DNA of 41,053 nt from Ignavibacteriales bacterium (GTDB lineage: Bacteria > Bacteroidota > Ignavibacteria > UBA10030), in contig JACQPT010000229.1 in assembly GCA_016207415.1 (NCBI GenBank), positions 1-41,053 of the forward strand, read 5' to 3'. The notes beneath the pieces were generated by a model. The model saw only the letters and a list, made by a program, of their open reading frames with translations, ran no database searches and was not told where the DNA came from. The position numbers were made by a program, and so were the translations under genes. Shown here one piece after another: positions 1-9,245 of this stretch (its first letter is position 1; each line of letters starts with the position of its first letter).

Positions 1-90
1 GTTGAATCTGGATAAAAACGAATCACCACGTCTTCGTGTAACGAGTGCGACTTCGCTCAAAGCTTCGTCGAGCGAAAGCAGGATCGAGCG

Positions 91-163
91 TGGACAGGGC
101 CAGAATCGAACTGGCGACACACGGCTTTTCAGGCCGTTGCTCTACCGACTGAGCTACCTGTCC
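91..163 (-). tRNA. tRNA-Phe (anticodon GAA)
   Basis: Reverse complement GGACAGGTAGCTCAGTCGGTAGAGCAACGGCCTGAAAAGCCGTGTGTCGCCAGTTCGATTCTGGCCCTGTCC(A): 7-bp acceptor, D-arm, anticodon loop CTGAAAA, TTCGATT T-loop. CCA not encoded. Confidence 0.96.
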
Positions 164-273
164 CAAAAATTTCGCGATCTAACGAGTGCCTGAAAAATCA
201 AGTCGGGGAAATTTTGAGGATCCCGAAACTTTTTATGGGATCAAAATACAAAACTGCTTGAAATACCGACCAG

Positions 274-303
274 AAAAAAATAGTGCGGAACAGCGTCCGC
301 ACT
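274..303 (-). terminator. Rho-independent terminator downstream of the SDR/enoyl-ACP reductase gene
   Basis: Perfect 8-bp stem AGTGCGGA/TCCGCACT (282-289 / 296-303) with 6-nt loop; on the minus strand it is followed by TATTTTTTT; 43 nt past the stop at 346. Confidence 0.8.
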
Positions 304-345
304 GTTAAATTCTACTGAAAAATCCGTGCAAAATCAAGCTTCCGG

Positions 346-1191
346 TTACTCCAACTCCCGCGCGTTCTTCTGTCCGATGTAACTGACAACCTCCTCCCCT
401 CCGTCGACAGCCACAATCTGTCCTCCGATGAAGTCGCCATACTCATGCGTCATGAGAACAATTGCTTTCCCAATGTCTTCGGGTATCGTGAGACGCAAAT
501 GAGGATTCTTGGCCCGGGCAGTCGTGATAAGTTTTTCGGCAGCGGGAATCTTCCGCAGGGCTGGCGTGTCGGTTACTCCAGCCATGATCGCATTAGCCGT
601 AATTCCAAACGCCCCGATTTCCATCATGAGTTGTCTAATGTGTGCCTCAAGGGCTGCCTTGGCGGCTGAGACTGCCCCGTAGTGAGGAATTTGGGTCCGC
701 CCCCCGGAACTCGTCATGGCATAAATACGTGAGCCCTTGCGCAGGAGTTTTCTCGTGAATGCCCCCTGGGTCCAGTAGACGAGAGAGTTCGCCATGACAT
801 CCATGGTCATTTCCACCTGCTGCTGGGTCATCATCTCTTCTGGCTTCTCGGAGATATAGGGCTTGAGCGTGCCGAAGGCCAGCGAATGCATAAGCACCCG
901 CACGAAGGCAGCCTTTTCCTTGTCGAGATCGCTTTTTAACAAATCCAAAACTTCATTCCGTTTTCCCGGGTCGGCAGCATTGACGTTGTGAAACTGCATC
1001 TTGACACCTGTTGCCGCAATCTCTTTCTTTATTTCCTCAACCTGTGGCATGGTAGCAGCGCGGTCAAAATGGACGCCGCAAATATTCATTCCGTGCTTTG
1101 CCAGCTGAATTGCCGTAGCCCCGCCGAATCCGCTCGATGACCCCAGGATTAACGCCCAGTCTGTAGATTTGAACCGAAGTTGGTCGTTCAC
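346..1191 (-). CDS. Enoyl-ACP reductase-like SDR (FabL/FabI type)
   Basis: N-terminal Rossmann motif ILGSSSGFGGATA, YGAVSAAK (Y-x6-K spacing as in enoyl-ACP reductases), C-terminal GQIVAVDGG. Confidence 0.8.
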   Translation of the reverse strand: MNDQLRFKSTDWALILGSSSGFGGATAIQLAKHGMNICGVHFDRAATMPQVEEIKKEIAATGVKMQFHNVNAADPGKRNEVLDLLKSDLDKEKAAFVRVLMHSLAFGTLKPYISEKPEEMMTQQQVEMTMDVMANSLVYWTQGAFTRKLLRKGSRIYAMTSSGGRTQIPHYGAVSAAKAALEAHIRQLMMEIGAFGITANAIMAGVTDTPALRKIPAAEKLITTARAKNPHLRLTIPEDIGKAIVLMTHEYGDFIGGQIVAVDGGEEVVSYIGQKNARELE

Positions 1192-1253
1192 GTCATGCCT
1201 CGTAGTTTGATCAAGCCCAAGTTAACAAGATTTAGAAGAAAATCAATGAAATG

Positions 1254-3092
1254 TCACTCGACAGTGACACTTTTCGCGAGGTTGCGGGGCTGGTCGACGT
1301 TACAGCCTCTCGCAACAGCGATATAGTACGCCAGGAGCTGGAGAGGAATGACGTTGATGATTGGTCCAAAGAATCCGTACGTCCGCGGGACTCTGATGAC
1401 ATGATCAGCCATCCTGGAAATTTCTGTATCGTCTTCATTTGCGATGGCGATGATTCTGCCCTTTCGCGCCTTGACCTCCTGAACGTTGCTGATGACTTTC
1501 TCGTAAATCGAATCTTTGGGCACCACGAACACCACCGGCATGTGCTCATCAATCAACGCGATCGGGCCGTGTTTCATTTCGGCCGCTGGATATCCCTCGG
1601 CGTGGATATACGAGATCTCTTTAAGCTTCAGGGCTCCTTCGAGAGCTACCGGAAAATTTGAGCCCCTGCCCAGGAAGAGAAAATTCCTCGCACCTTTGAA
1701 TTCTTCGGCAATCGAGCGCACACTTTCCAAATTCTTTAATACGCTCGATACTTTGGCGGGGATACTGTCAAGTTCCTTTGCCAGCACTCTTCCGTCTTGG
1801 GTCGGCATGCCTTTTGCGCGGGCAATCATGAGCGTAATCAGAGCGAGTGTTGTTAATTGCGACGTAAACGCTTTTGTCGAAGCCACTCCTATTTCTGGAC
1901 CTGCGTGCACGTACACTCCGCCCTGGGACTCGCGGGCAATTGTGCTGCCGACCACATTGACAATTCCCAGAACAGTCGCCCCTTTCGACTTCGCTTCGCG
2001 CATAGCCGCCAGAGTGTCGGCCGTCTCGCCGCTTTGGCTGATAAGAAAAACAACATCGTTCTTTGTGATGACTGGATTCCGGTAACGAAACTCCGACGCA
2101 TATTCAACTTCTGTGCGAACCCTCGCAATGTGTTCGAGCAAATACTCGCCGACGAGTCCCGCATGCCATGAAGTTCCACAGCCGATGATAATGAACCGTT
2201 GCGCGTATACGAGCTTGTCCATGACGTGCTGCAGGCCGCCCAGCTTCACATCTCCTTCTTCTACCAGGAGCCTTCCCCGCATGGCGTTACGAATCGTCTC
2301 GGGCTGCTCGTTGATTTCTTTCATCATGAAATGTTCGTATCCGCCGCGTTCTATCTGCGACAGGTCAAACGTGACCTCTTCTACTTCCTTGTCGACCGAA
2401 ATGTCAAAGATCGTCTTTGTTTGAAACCCCTTGGCTGTCACCTCGGCCACTTCGCCGTCATTCAGATACACGACCTGGCGCGTATGCTCGATGATCGCCG
2501 CCGCGTCGGCCGCAACAAAACTCTCGCCGTCGCCAACTCCGATAATGAGCGGACTGCCCATACGGGCCGCAATCATTTTGTCCGGTTCCATCGTCGACAA
2601 GACGACCAGACCGTACGTCCCCTGGACTTCCCGGAGGGCCGCGCTCACAGCAGTGAAAAGATTGCTGGACTTCGCGTATATTGCTTCTATCAAATGCGCC
2701 AGGACTTCGGTGTCCGTCGCGCTTTTGAAAATGTGCCCCTCCAGGATGAGTTTTGTCTTGATGGCAAGATAATTCTCGATGATCCCGTTATGGATAACGG
2801 CGATATTCCCTTTGCAATCAAGATGAGGATGAGCATTCACGTCGTTCGGCTCGCCGTGCGTTGCCCAGCGCGTATGCCCCATGCCCAGATGTACGACCGG
2901 AAGGCCGTCGGATTTTTCAATCTCCGCCTTAAGCTCGGCCACTTTACCCGTCCGCTTGCGAATCAGGATTTTACCCCCATGCGATAGCGCCACGCCTGCC
3001 GAATCATAGCCACGGTATTCGAGGCGCTTTAATCCCTCAAGCAGAATCGGTAGCGAATTTTTGGGGCCTATGTACCCAACGATGCCGCACAT
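1254..3092 (-). CDS. glmS: Glutamine--fructose-6-phosphate aminotransferase (isomerizing)
   Basis: MCGIVGYIG start (N-terminal Cys nucleophile after Met removal), GHTRWATHG, SIS domains SQSGETADT, C-terminal PRNLAKSVTVE. The ORF-track start at 3212 is too far upstream. Confidence 0.97.
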   Translation of the reverse strand: MCGIVGYIGPKNSLPILLEGLKRLEYRGYDSAGVALSHGGKILIRKRTGKVAELKAEIEKSDGLPVVHLGMGHTRWATHGEPNDVNAHPHLDCKGNIAVIHNGIIENYLAIKTKLILEGHIFKSATDTEVLAHLIEAIYAKSSNLFTAVSAALREVQGTYGLVVLSTMEPDKMIAARMGSPLIIGVGDGESFVAADAAAIIEHTRQVVYLNDGEVAEVTAKGFQTKTIFDISVDKEVEEVTFDLSQIERGGYEHFMMKEINEQPETIRNAMRGRLLVEEGDVKLGGLQHVMDKLVYAQRFIIIGCGTSWHAGLVGEYLLEHIARVRTEVEYASEFRYRNPVITKNDVVFLISQSGETADTLAAMREAKSKGATVLGIVNVVGSTIARESQGGVYVHAGPEIGVASTKAFTSQLTTLALITLMIARAKGMPTQDGRVLAKELDSIPAKVSSVLKNLESVRSIAEEFKGARNFLFLGRGSNFPVALEGALKLKEISYIHAEGYPAAEMKHGPIALIDEHMPVVFVVPKDSIYEKVISNVQEVKARKGRIIAIANEDDTEISRMADHVIRVPRTYGFFGPIINVIPLQLLAYYIAVARGCNVDQPRNLAKSVTVE

Positions 3093-3093
3093 A

Positions 3094-3843
3094 TCAAATG
3101 AGCCCGATGACTCCCAACATTCTGCCCGACCGCTCCTTATCCCGACGGTACGAATGAAATCGATCCGGGTTGCAGATCGTGCAATATGGACTGACTTCAA
3201 TATTCTCCTCATTCATTCCTGCCTCGCGGAGTTGCGCTACGTTTGCCATCTTTAAATCAACAAAAGCCCTTCCTTCTCTTTTCACAACAAACTGATCTGA
3301 AATCCTTTTCGCCACGTCTTCGCCGACCTCGAAGCAACATGAGCCAGCCGAAGGTCCAACAAATGCCACGAGATCATGAGGGTCTGAGTTTAACTCCGTT
3401 TCCAAAGTGTGAAGCGTCGTACTGCTGATACCGTCTGCCGTTCCCCTCCAGCCTGCATGGATGGCAGCAACAATGCTTTTGCGCGTATCAAACGCAAAAA
3501 TCGGGACGCAATCGGCGACGGTAATAGCGAGATAGACGTTTTTGCTGTTTGTTATCATTGCGTCACAGGATTCATTCGACCCCGGCGAATGCACCACAAC
3601 TGCGTTTGCTGAATGGCACTGTTTTGCATAGGCAAGTCGAGATTGTTGAATACCCAGAGAACCGAAAAACAGCCCACGGTTGCGGCGTACGTTTTCCTCG
3701 CTCTCCCCGACGTGATAACTCAGGTTGAACCCATAAGGCGAACCGGAAACACCTCCTTGCCTGCCGCTGAGTGCAAACCTAATCTGTGGGAACATTGAGA
3801 GTTTTTCCGAGGACAAACACGAGATTTCCGCAACCTCATTCAT
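3094..3843 (-). CDS. pgeF: Polyphenol oxidase/laccase-domain protein (PgeF/YfiH family)
   Basis: KQCHSANAVVV, ADCVPIFAFD, AAIHAGWRGT motifs and C-terminal CTICNPDRFHSYRRD. Start probably MNEVAEIS at 3843, overlapping the upstream kinase stop (ATGAATGA). Confidence 0.88.
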   Translation of the reverse strand: MNEVAEISCLSSEKLSMFPQIRFALSGRQGGVSGSPYGFNLSYHVGESEENVRRNRGLFFGSLGIQQSRLAYAKQCHSANAVVVHSPGSNESCDAMITNSKNVYLAITVADCVPIFAFDTRKSIVAAIHAGWRGTADGISSTTLHTLETELNSDPHDLVAFVGPSAGSCCFEVGEDVAKRISDQFVVKREGRAFVDLKMANVAQLREAGMNEENIEVSPYCTICNPDRFHSYRRDKERSGRMLGVIGLI

Positions 3844-6800
3844 AGGGGAGGACGATTTCAAATGTTGTTCCCTTGCCGACTTCACTAGTGAAGGAAATTG
3901 TTCCTCCCAGGTCCTGGATGGCTTTTTGGGAGATGGCAAGTCCCAGCCCCATGCCTCCGGTTTTCGTGGAAAAATTTGGTTCGAAGACTTTTTGCTGAAT
4001 TTCCGGCGGTATGCCCGCGCCAGTGTCAGAAATCGTTACAACACATTGACGGCCGTTCAGGTGAGTCTCCACGGAAATCTTTCCTCCCTTCTTCATCGCC
4101 TGCACGCTGTTACGAAGAATGTTGATAAAAACCCGTCGCAGTTCGTCCCCGTCGGCAACAAGATGTACGGGAGTATCGGAAAATTTTGTGCGAAATTCAA
4201 TTCCACGCATATCTCTGAACAGTGCGAGGCTTTCCTGCAGCAACGACTGCAATTCAAGGCGTTCAAACTTCCTCTCGGGCATTCTCGCGAAGTTGGAGAA
4301 TTCCGCTGCTATGCGCGTCAGTGTGTCGATTTGCTCGATGATGGTCTTCGTCACTTCCTGCAGAATGGCTTCGCGGCTCCTCACCCTGTCTTTAAAGGCT
4401 TGCCGCAAGTGTTGGACCGAGAGTCTCATCGGCGTCAAAGGATTGCGGATTTCGTGCGCAACCTGCTTGGCCATTTCCTTCCACGCAGTCTCCCGCTCCG
4501 CCCGTTTCAATTCCTCTCGACTCCGCTTGAGTTCCTGAACCATCGTGTTGAATGTTTTGGTCAATTCCCCAATCTCGTCCGAAGACAACGGCTTGAGTTC
4601 GACATCGAGGTTGCCTTTTCCGACTTCGCCCGCGGCACTCGTGAGCTCTCGCAAAGGGCGCGACAATCGATTGGCAAGAACGATGCTCGTCAGGAGTATC
4701 AAGCCAAAGGCAAACGCATAACTCCCGAACACAAAAGCGTTCCGCTGCGCTAATTCTTCGTCAATCTCTTTTTGTCGATACAATGCCGGAATCGATAGGA
4801 CACCCAGGAGCCGTTCGTGCATGTACAGTGGCTTGTATCCCACCGCATATTGTACCTGTCCGACCGATTCCGTTTCCAGATAAAAATTCTTCTGCTGAAG
4901 CACAACATTGGCAAAAACACTGCCGGGCAGTCGCGAATCCAGGATCGCTGACTGATAAAGCTCCGGTTTGCTACTCGATTGCAGTGATGACCAGCGGAAG
5001 ACAGCAAAATCCACGCCGAGCTCTGGCGCAATCGCTTCGCAAAAATCATTGTTGACGCCTCTGTAAAAGTCCTCCTCGTCCATCACCAGGTTGAGAATCC
5101 TTTGCTCCACCAAATCCAAATCCGAAGAAAGGGTTTTTCGCACGCTTTCATCGGCCCTCTCTTCAGCAACTTGCTTGTTATAATAGCCTAACATCAACAG
5201 CGGAATCAAACCGAGGACACCGAAGGCGGAAACAAGCTTTTCTCGAAAGCCGATCGTGGGACGCTGATGAACGCGCATACGCATCCCAAACCAAAGAACT
5301 CCATATACCCCCAGAATGACAGCGTGCACAAGGAACACCTTGACAAGATTAAAGATGTGCCATCGGAGATCCAGGGATTGCAAACTTACAACGACTGCTC
5401 TCCGCTGAGGGCCATCCACGAAGGCATATACGTGCTCATATTCTTTAGGACCGATTCTTTCGTTACGCCAAAAGAACCGTCGTGCCGGCTCTGCAATGCC
5501 GCCATCGATCCAATCCGGAACCATCATTCCGCGATACCAGCCGTCAAGAGTGGTATACAACAGCCTCCCATGCTGAAATTCCGAAACCGCGATGTCTCGA
5601 ATGCTGCTCTCAAAAGTCAAGCCGCCTTCCGCCCTAAGGATGTCGGAAGACTGCCCGTGGAAGATCGCCCGCTGGTTGGCTGAAAGCATCAGTGCCGCAC
5701 TTCCAATGATTCTGCCGCTTTGATTCCGCATCGTGCTCCATATTCCGTAGGACTGCGCCGTACCTCCTACGACCAACCGGTCGCTTACGTGCACGACCTC
5801 CTCCTCGCCATCGAATAAGCGTATGAGGATTTCTCTTTGTTCGAACGTCGTCATCCCAACGGCAAACCGGCTCAGTTCCTGCCCGAGTTCGTCGTACAAC
5901 ACAAGTGCCGAATTATAGCCTTCGCGGCTCATCAAGGTCTGTGCCCAGAGTGAGAATGCGAGCGAGGTTTTTTTGTCTGCCATGGGTTCAAGAGACACCA
6001 CCGGAAACTGATTCCACACCGTTCGAAGTCCTTCGACAAGGACATAGGAAAGCCAGCTGTCGACCGGCCGCAGAAGGTTTTCCGCATAAAGCTCGGCCTG
6101 CTGGCGTTCTTTATCATGGAGTTTGCTATCCAGCATCGGAGACGAAAGAACGAAGGAACCAATGATAAAGACGGGCACGACCCTCCATAACCATTGGCCT
6201 CTTCCAAATGAACGATGAAGAACGGTCTCAGCCCATTCGTAGATGGCGATGCCGATGGCAAATGTCAAAACAGGGAAATACAGCGGAAAATGTAACGGCG
6301 CATCAATCCAGACAAAAATCGCCAATACTATGACAAATACAACCGCCGCACTCATCCACCAGGGGAGATTGCCAGAGAAAGTCTTGACTAAAACGTTTTT
6401 GACAAGTCGCAGTACGACTTGAAGCTCGACAAGAAGTGAAATCGTCAAAAGGAACATGCACACATGCATTGCAACGACCGGCAGGTCAGGTACTATCACG
6501 GACGGATCATGATATTGCAATGTCGAATCGAACACGAACGTGCGGAAAGCCTCCGCAAACCCGCGAACACTCCAGAGGAAAAATAACAGGATTCCAAAAA
6601 CACCTATAACCAAAAGAGGTTTCTTTCCAGCGGATTCTTCGCTGCGGGCAACTTCCCACTTCTCTTTGACAAGGAAATACCAGATCGCCGTGATATGAAA
6701 CGCGAGAGCGAGTGTGGAAAGGAACACTTCGCCCATGGACGAGGTAAGGCCAAAATAGAAAGGAGAGGCATACAACGTAGCGTCAAATAACTCCCCGCCC

Positions 6801-7726
6801 ACAACCGTTGACGGAAAAGCCAGTAGGCGCCAGCCAACACGCACACCCCAAATCAATGCAGACGCAAGAATCAACCGCCACCATAGTGAACCGGTTTTGC
6901 GTCCCAGCGTCCAGAGCACAATCCCCAGAAACACAAGCCCAACACTGAGAGCACCGTTGGTCCAGACGGCCCAGCGGAGGTCTGACTTTTGTGCGAGGGA
7001 GTTCAGGGTTTCGGGGAGGTAAAAAACGTAGCCGATCGTCCTGCCGTCAAATCCTCTCAGGAGGACGTACCTTGTTTCTTCGCGAATATGAACATGCGAA
7101 GTTCTGTTGAGCGCTATCCATATTTCCATGTTGAGTTCTGCAGAAAGCTCCTCGGCAAAGCTCACGCGATTAACAAACCTGTTTGAAAGAGGATACTGAA
7201 GCTCCAGCGGTCGGCTTGCGACAACATAGAAGTCTTTCCCGGCCGAGGCGACACCTGCCGACAAGAACGTGTGGAGGCCGCTCTGCAAAATCACAACGAA
7301 AGAGTCTCTCGGGCTGCGAGGGACGAAATTCTCATAAGTCGACGTGATGCTGCGCCCAGCCCACGCCACTATCGACCCTCTTGGGTCGACCACATCGAGC
7401 GTAAATTCCTCATCGGGGAGATGTCGCCGTAATTGTTCAAAAGCGTTGACGGCGGTCCGCTCGGCCTGCCCGCGGAGGCCATCAGGTACGTCCGAATGGC
7501 GCGCGATCTTCTCTGCGAGTTCGAGCAACTCATCCACCTTTTGACGGAACGCACGAGTAACCGCGAATTCGATTTCTTCCGTCGACTCCTCTTTGATATT
7601 CTCCCAGTCCGATTCGATGCGCTCCTTCTCCAAAAATGCGATGCCGAAAAACAGAACGGCCAGGGCCATACAAACGAAAAAGCCCCATTTGATGGGGCTG
7701 GGGAGATCTGCTTGAAAACTTGCCAT
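3836..7726 (-). CDS. NtrY-like membrane sensor histidine kinase, 1296 aa
   Basis: Many hydrophobic segments, HAMP-like SRPLRELTSAAGEVGKGNLDVEL, H-box VAHEIRNPLTPMRLSVQHL, N-box RVFINILRNSVQAM, G-boxes DTGAGIPPEIQQKVFEP and GGMGLGLAI. Confidence 0.92.
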   Translation of the reverse strand: MASFQADLPSPIKWGFFVCMALAVLFFGIAFLEKERIESDWENIKEESTEEIEFAVTRAFRQKVDELLELAEKIARHSDVPDGLRGQAERTAVNAFEQLRRHLPDEEFTLDVVDPRGSIVAWAGRSITSTYENFVPRSPRDSFVVILQSGLHTFLSAGVASAGKDFYVVASRPLELQYPLSNRFVNRVSFAEELSAELNMEIWIALNRTSHVHIREETRYVLLRGFDGRTIGYVFYLPETLNSLAQKSDLRWAVWTNGALSVGLVFLGIVLWTLGRKTGSLWWRLILASALIWGVRVGWRLLAFPSTVVGGELFDATLYASPFYFGLTSSMGEVFLSTLALAFHITAIWYFLVKEKWEVARSEESAGKKPLLVIGVFGILLFFLWSVRGFAEAFRTFVFDSTLQYHDPSVIVPDLPVVAMHVCMFLLTISLLVELQVVLRLVKNVLVKTFSGNLPWWMSAAVVFVIVLAIFVWIDAPLHFPLYFPVLTFAIGIAIYEWAETVLHRSFGRGQWLWRVVPVFIIGSFVLSSPMLDSKLHDKERQQAELYAENLLRPVDSWLSYVLVEGLRTVWNQFPVVSLEPMADKKTSLAFSLWAQTLMSREGYNSALVLYDELGQELSRFAVGMTTFEQREILIRLFDGEEEVVHVSDRLVVGGTAQSYGIWSTMRNQSGRIIGSAALMLSANQRAIFHGQSSDILRAEGGLTFESSIRDIAVSEFQHGRLLYTTLDGWYRGMMVPDWIDGGIAEPARRFFWRNERIGPKEYEHVYAFVDGPQRRAVVVSLQSLDLRWHIFNLVKVFLVHAVILGVYGVLWFGMRMRVHQRPTIGFREKLVSAFGVLGLIPLLMLGYYNKQVAEERADESVRKTLSSDLDLVEQRILNLVMDEEDFYRGVNNDFCEAIAPELGVDFAVFRWSSLQSSSKPELYQSAILDSRLPGSVFANVVLQQKNFYLETESVGQVQYAVGYKPLYMHERLLGVLSIPALYRQKEIDEELAQRNAFVFGSYAFAFGLILLTSIVLANRLSRPLRELTSAAGEVGKGNLDVELKPLSSDEIGELTKTFNTMVQELKRSREELKRAERETAWKEMAKQVAHEIRNPLTPMRLSVQHLRQAFKDRVRSREAILQEVTKTIIEQIDTLTRIAAEFSNFARMPERKFERLELQSLLQESLALFRDMRGIEFRTKFSDTPVHLVADGDELRRVFINILRNSVQAMKKGGKISVETHLNGRQCVVTISDTGAGIPPEIQQKVFEPNFSTKTGGMGLGLAISQKAIQDLGGTISFTSEVGKGTTFEIVLPYE

Positions 7727-7741
7727 GAACGATAAGGGCGG

Positions 7742-8188
7742 TCAGTAAACGTTAAATTGGGAAATAACCCATTTTGAGTCATGAAGCGCAAGTGAAACAT
7801 AGACCTGGACGGATTCTCTGTTCCCCTTTAAAACGTAAACTAAACGCCCGGTGGCGTAAGGGTTCTCACCTTTTTCCTGAAACCGCGAAAAGATGAATGA
7901 CACAGGTTTCAGAGCAAGAAAATAATTCTGCAGGACGGCTCTGGTTTGATTTGCTGAGAAGTAGCCGTCGTTTTGTCCCGCAATGTTCACGTGGACCTGC
8001 GGCCCAAGGTACCCGGAGAATGACGGCACAGAACCCGAGGAAACGCCCTTTTCCACGCTTTCGAAAATCTTTTTGACGCCCTGCTCTTGGACAATGGGAA
8101 CCGGCTTTTTCCTATCCAGGAAAGAATTCGCCTGGCTCAACAACTCCACGTGCAAGAATGTGATTCCGGCAATCAGAAGTATCTTCAT
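7742..8188 (-). CDS. Small secreted protein, DUF4783-like
   Basis: Signal-peptide-like N-terminus; GVKKIFESVEKGVSSGSVPSFSGYLGPQVHVNIAG and C-terminal YVSLALHDSKWVISQFNVY resemble DUF4783. Confidence 0.65.
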   Translation of the reverse strand: MKILLIAGITFLHVELLSQANSFLDRKKPVPIVQEQGVKKIFESVEKGVSSGSVPSFSGYLGPQVHVNIAGQNDGYFSANQTRAVLQNYFLALKPVSFIFSRFQEKGENPYATGRLVYVLKGNRESVQVYVSLALHDSKWVISQFNVY

Positions 8189-8236
8189 CTCATCAAAAAG
8201 TATCAGAAATCGTGTTGAAAATCAATAAACAGAAAA

Positions 8237-8275
8237 GCGACACTGTTTTGTCCGACCCATCCGACCGAACGTCGC
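8237..8275 (-). terminator. Possible terminator downstream of the FN3 lipoprotein
   Basis: GCGAC/GTCGC short stem with long loop, followed on the minus strand by TTTTC; weak. Confidence 0.3.
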
Positions 8276-8295
8276 CTTTCTTCACGGAACGTGAG

Positions 8296-9090
8296 TTATG
8301 ACGGTAGCGTTTTCTCCGGACGCGTGAGGGTCCTCTCCCGCTTTCCCGAAGAATCTCTCTTCAGCTCGGGATTCCCCCGCGCCGTCTGGTACGCCCAGTC
8401 GAAAACGACTCGAGCATTCGTTACTTCTATCACCCGGATTTTCGCGTAATGATCGTCCACGGTCCACACAACATACGTATGACCCACAATTGCTTCCGCG
8501 GATTTCGAAGGAGCCCACCCTGCAACGGGCGCAATGGAGATTTCGTCGAGGTCCGTGGTATATCCCATATCCTGGATATCAGAGTCATTCCATACGTTAA
8601 GATAGTGCCGTCCGGAAAAGTTCTCGAAGAAAACGTCCGTAAACAAATCATCGTACGGCCTAACGGAGTAGGTGGAAAAATCGTAGCCGGCGAGACTCGG
8701 CGTGGTGCGATAATCGTACACAATCACCCCGTAGCCTTCCGGTCGAGGCGTGTCGTAAATAACATCCTTCGTCAAAGCGCTTTCATTGCCGTCGAAATCG
8801 TACGCCGAGAGTGCATAGTAGTAGGTAACGCCATTGTTGGCAGTGTTGTCAACAAAGATGATATCGGATGTGCTTGCCCGCAGCGTGTATGGGCCTTCAT
8901 ACCGGGCCGCACGCCAGACGTTGTACCCCTTGACATCGGATTCCGTGTTCGCCAACCACTGAATCTCGACAGCATTGTCCAGGGAGATTGTCCTCACGCC
9001 GCGTGGTGCAGCGGGCGGTGTCCTGTCTACCTCGACCGGCACGCAGCCGATCACGAGACCAACGGCCAAAATCAGGATAACGTTTTTCAT
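8296..9090 (-). CDS. Lipoprotein with fibronectin type III domain
   Basis: Lipobox LVIGC after a hydrophobic signal; PPAAPRGVRTISLDNAVEIQWLANTESDVKGYNVWRA typical FN3. Confidence 0.8.
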   Translation of the reverse strand: MKNVILILAVGLVIGCVPVEVDRTPPAAPRGVRTISLDNAVEIQWLANTESDVKGYNVWRAARYEGPYTLRASTSDIIFVDNTANNGVTYYYALSAYDFDGNESALTKDVIYDTPRPEGYGVIVYDYRTTPSLAGYDFSTYSVRPYDDLFTDVFFENFSGRHYLNVWNDSDIQDMGYTTDLDEISIAPVAGWAPSKSAEAIVGHTYVVWTVDDHYAKIRVIEVTNARVVFDWAYQTARGNPELKRDSSGKRERTLTRPEKTLPS

Positions 9091-9127
9091 AACAGTGTTC
9101 CTTCCATCATAACAGTGTTTCTTCTGT
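9088..9127 (-). repeat. Two tandem 20-bp units covering the lipoprotein RBS/start region
   Basis: cataacagtgttccttccat (9088-9107) and cataacagtgtttcttctgt (9108-9127), 17/20 identical, followed by another cat at 9128-9130. Confidence 0.9.
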
Positions 9128-9227
9128 CATCGAGTATTCATCAAGTCAAGGAGCGTGCCACATTGATAAAGCAATTTGGCTGGAATTGACCAAAAGGAAA
9201 AAACTTGTGTCCATTGAGTAGGTCTTT

Positions 9228-9245
9228 CGTTCAGAATTCTGAACG
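9228..9245. repeat. 18-bp perfect palindrome CGTTCAGAATTCTGAACG
   Basis: Read directly; abuts the pyrC stop codon at 9246-9248. Confidence 0.9.

Noticed and set aside
39-189. 10-bp direct repeats taacgagtgc (39-48 and 180-189) flanking tRNA-Phe, possible att sites
   Set aside because: Short, not at the tRNA 3' end, and no integrase or island genes nearby; chance or tRNA-spacer similarity is more likely.
2-193. 63-aa plus-strand ORF at the left edge
   Set aside because: It is the antisense reading of tRNA-Phe and flanking non-coding DNA.
1252-1269. TGTCAC-tcgaca-GTGACA palindrome over the glmS stop codon as a terminator
   Set aside because: Short stem with an imperfect T tract; could be a weak hairpin but not supported as a terminator.
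1251-2987. Several long plus-strand ORFs (e.g. 1516-2085, 2199-2987)
   Set aside because: Antisense shadows of glmS; the minus-strand frame has clear family motifs.
3092-3212. 41-residue N-terminal extension of glmS in the ORF track
   Set aside because: GlmS requires Cys at position 2 (MCGIVGY) as nucleophile; the extension lies inside the pgeF coding region.
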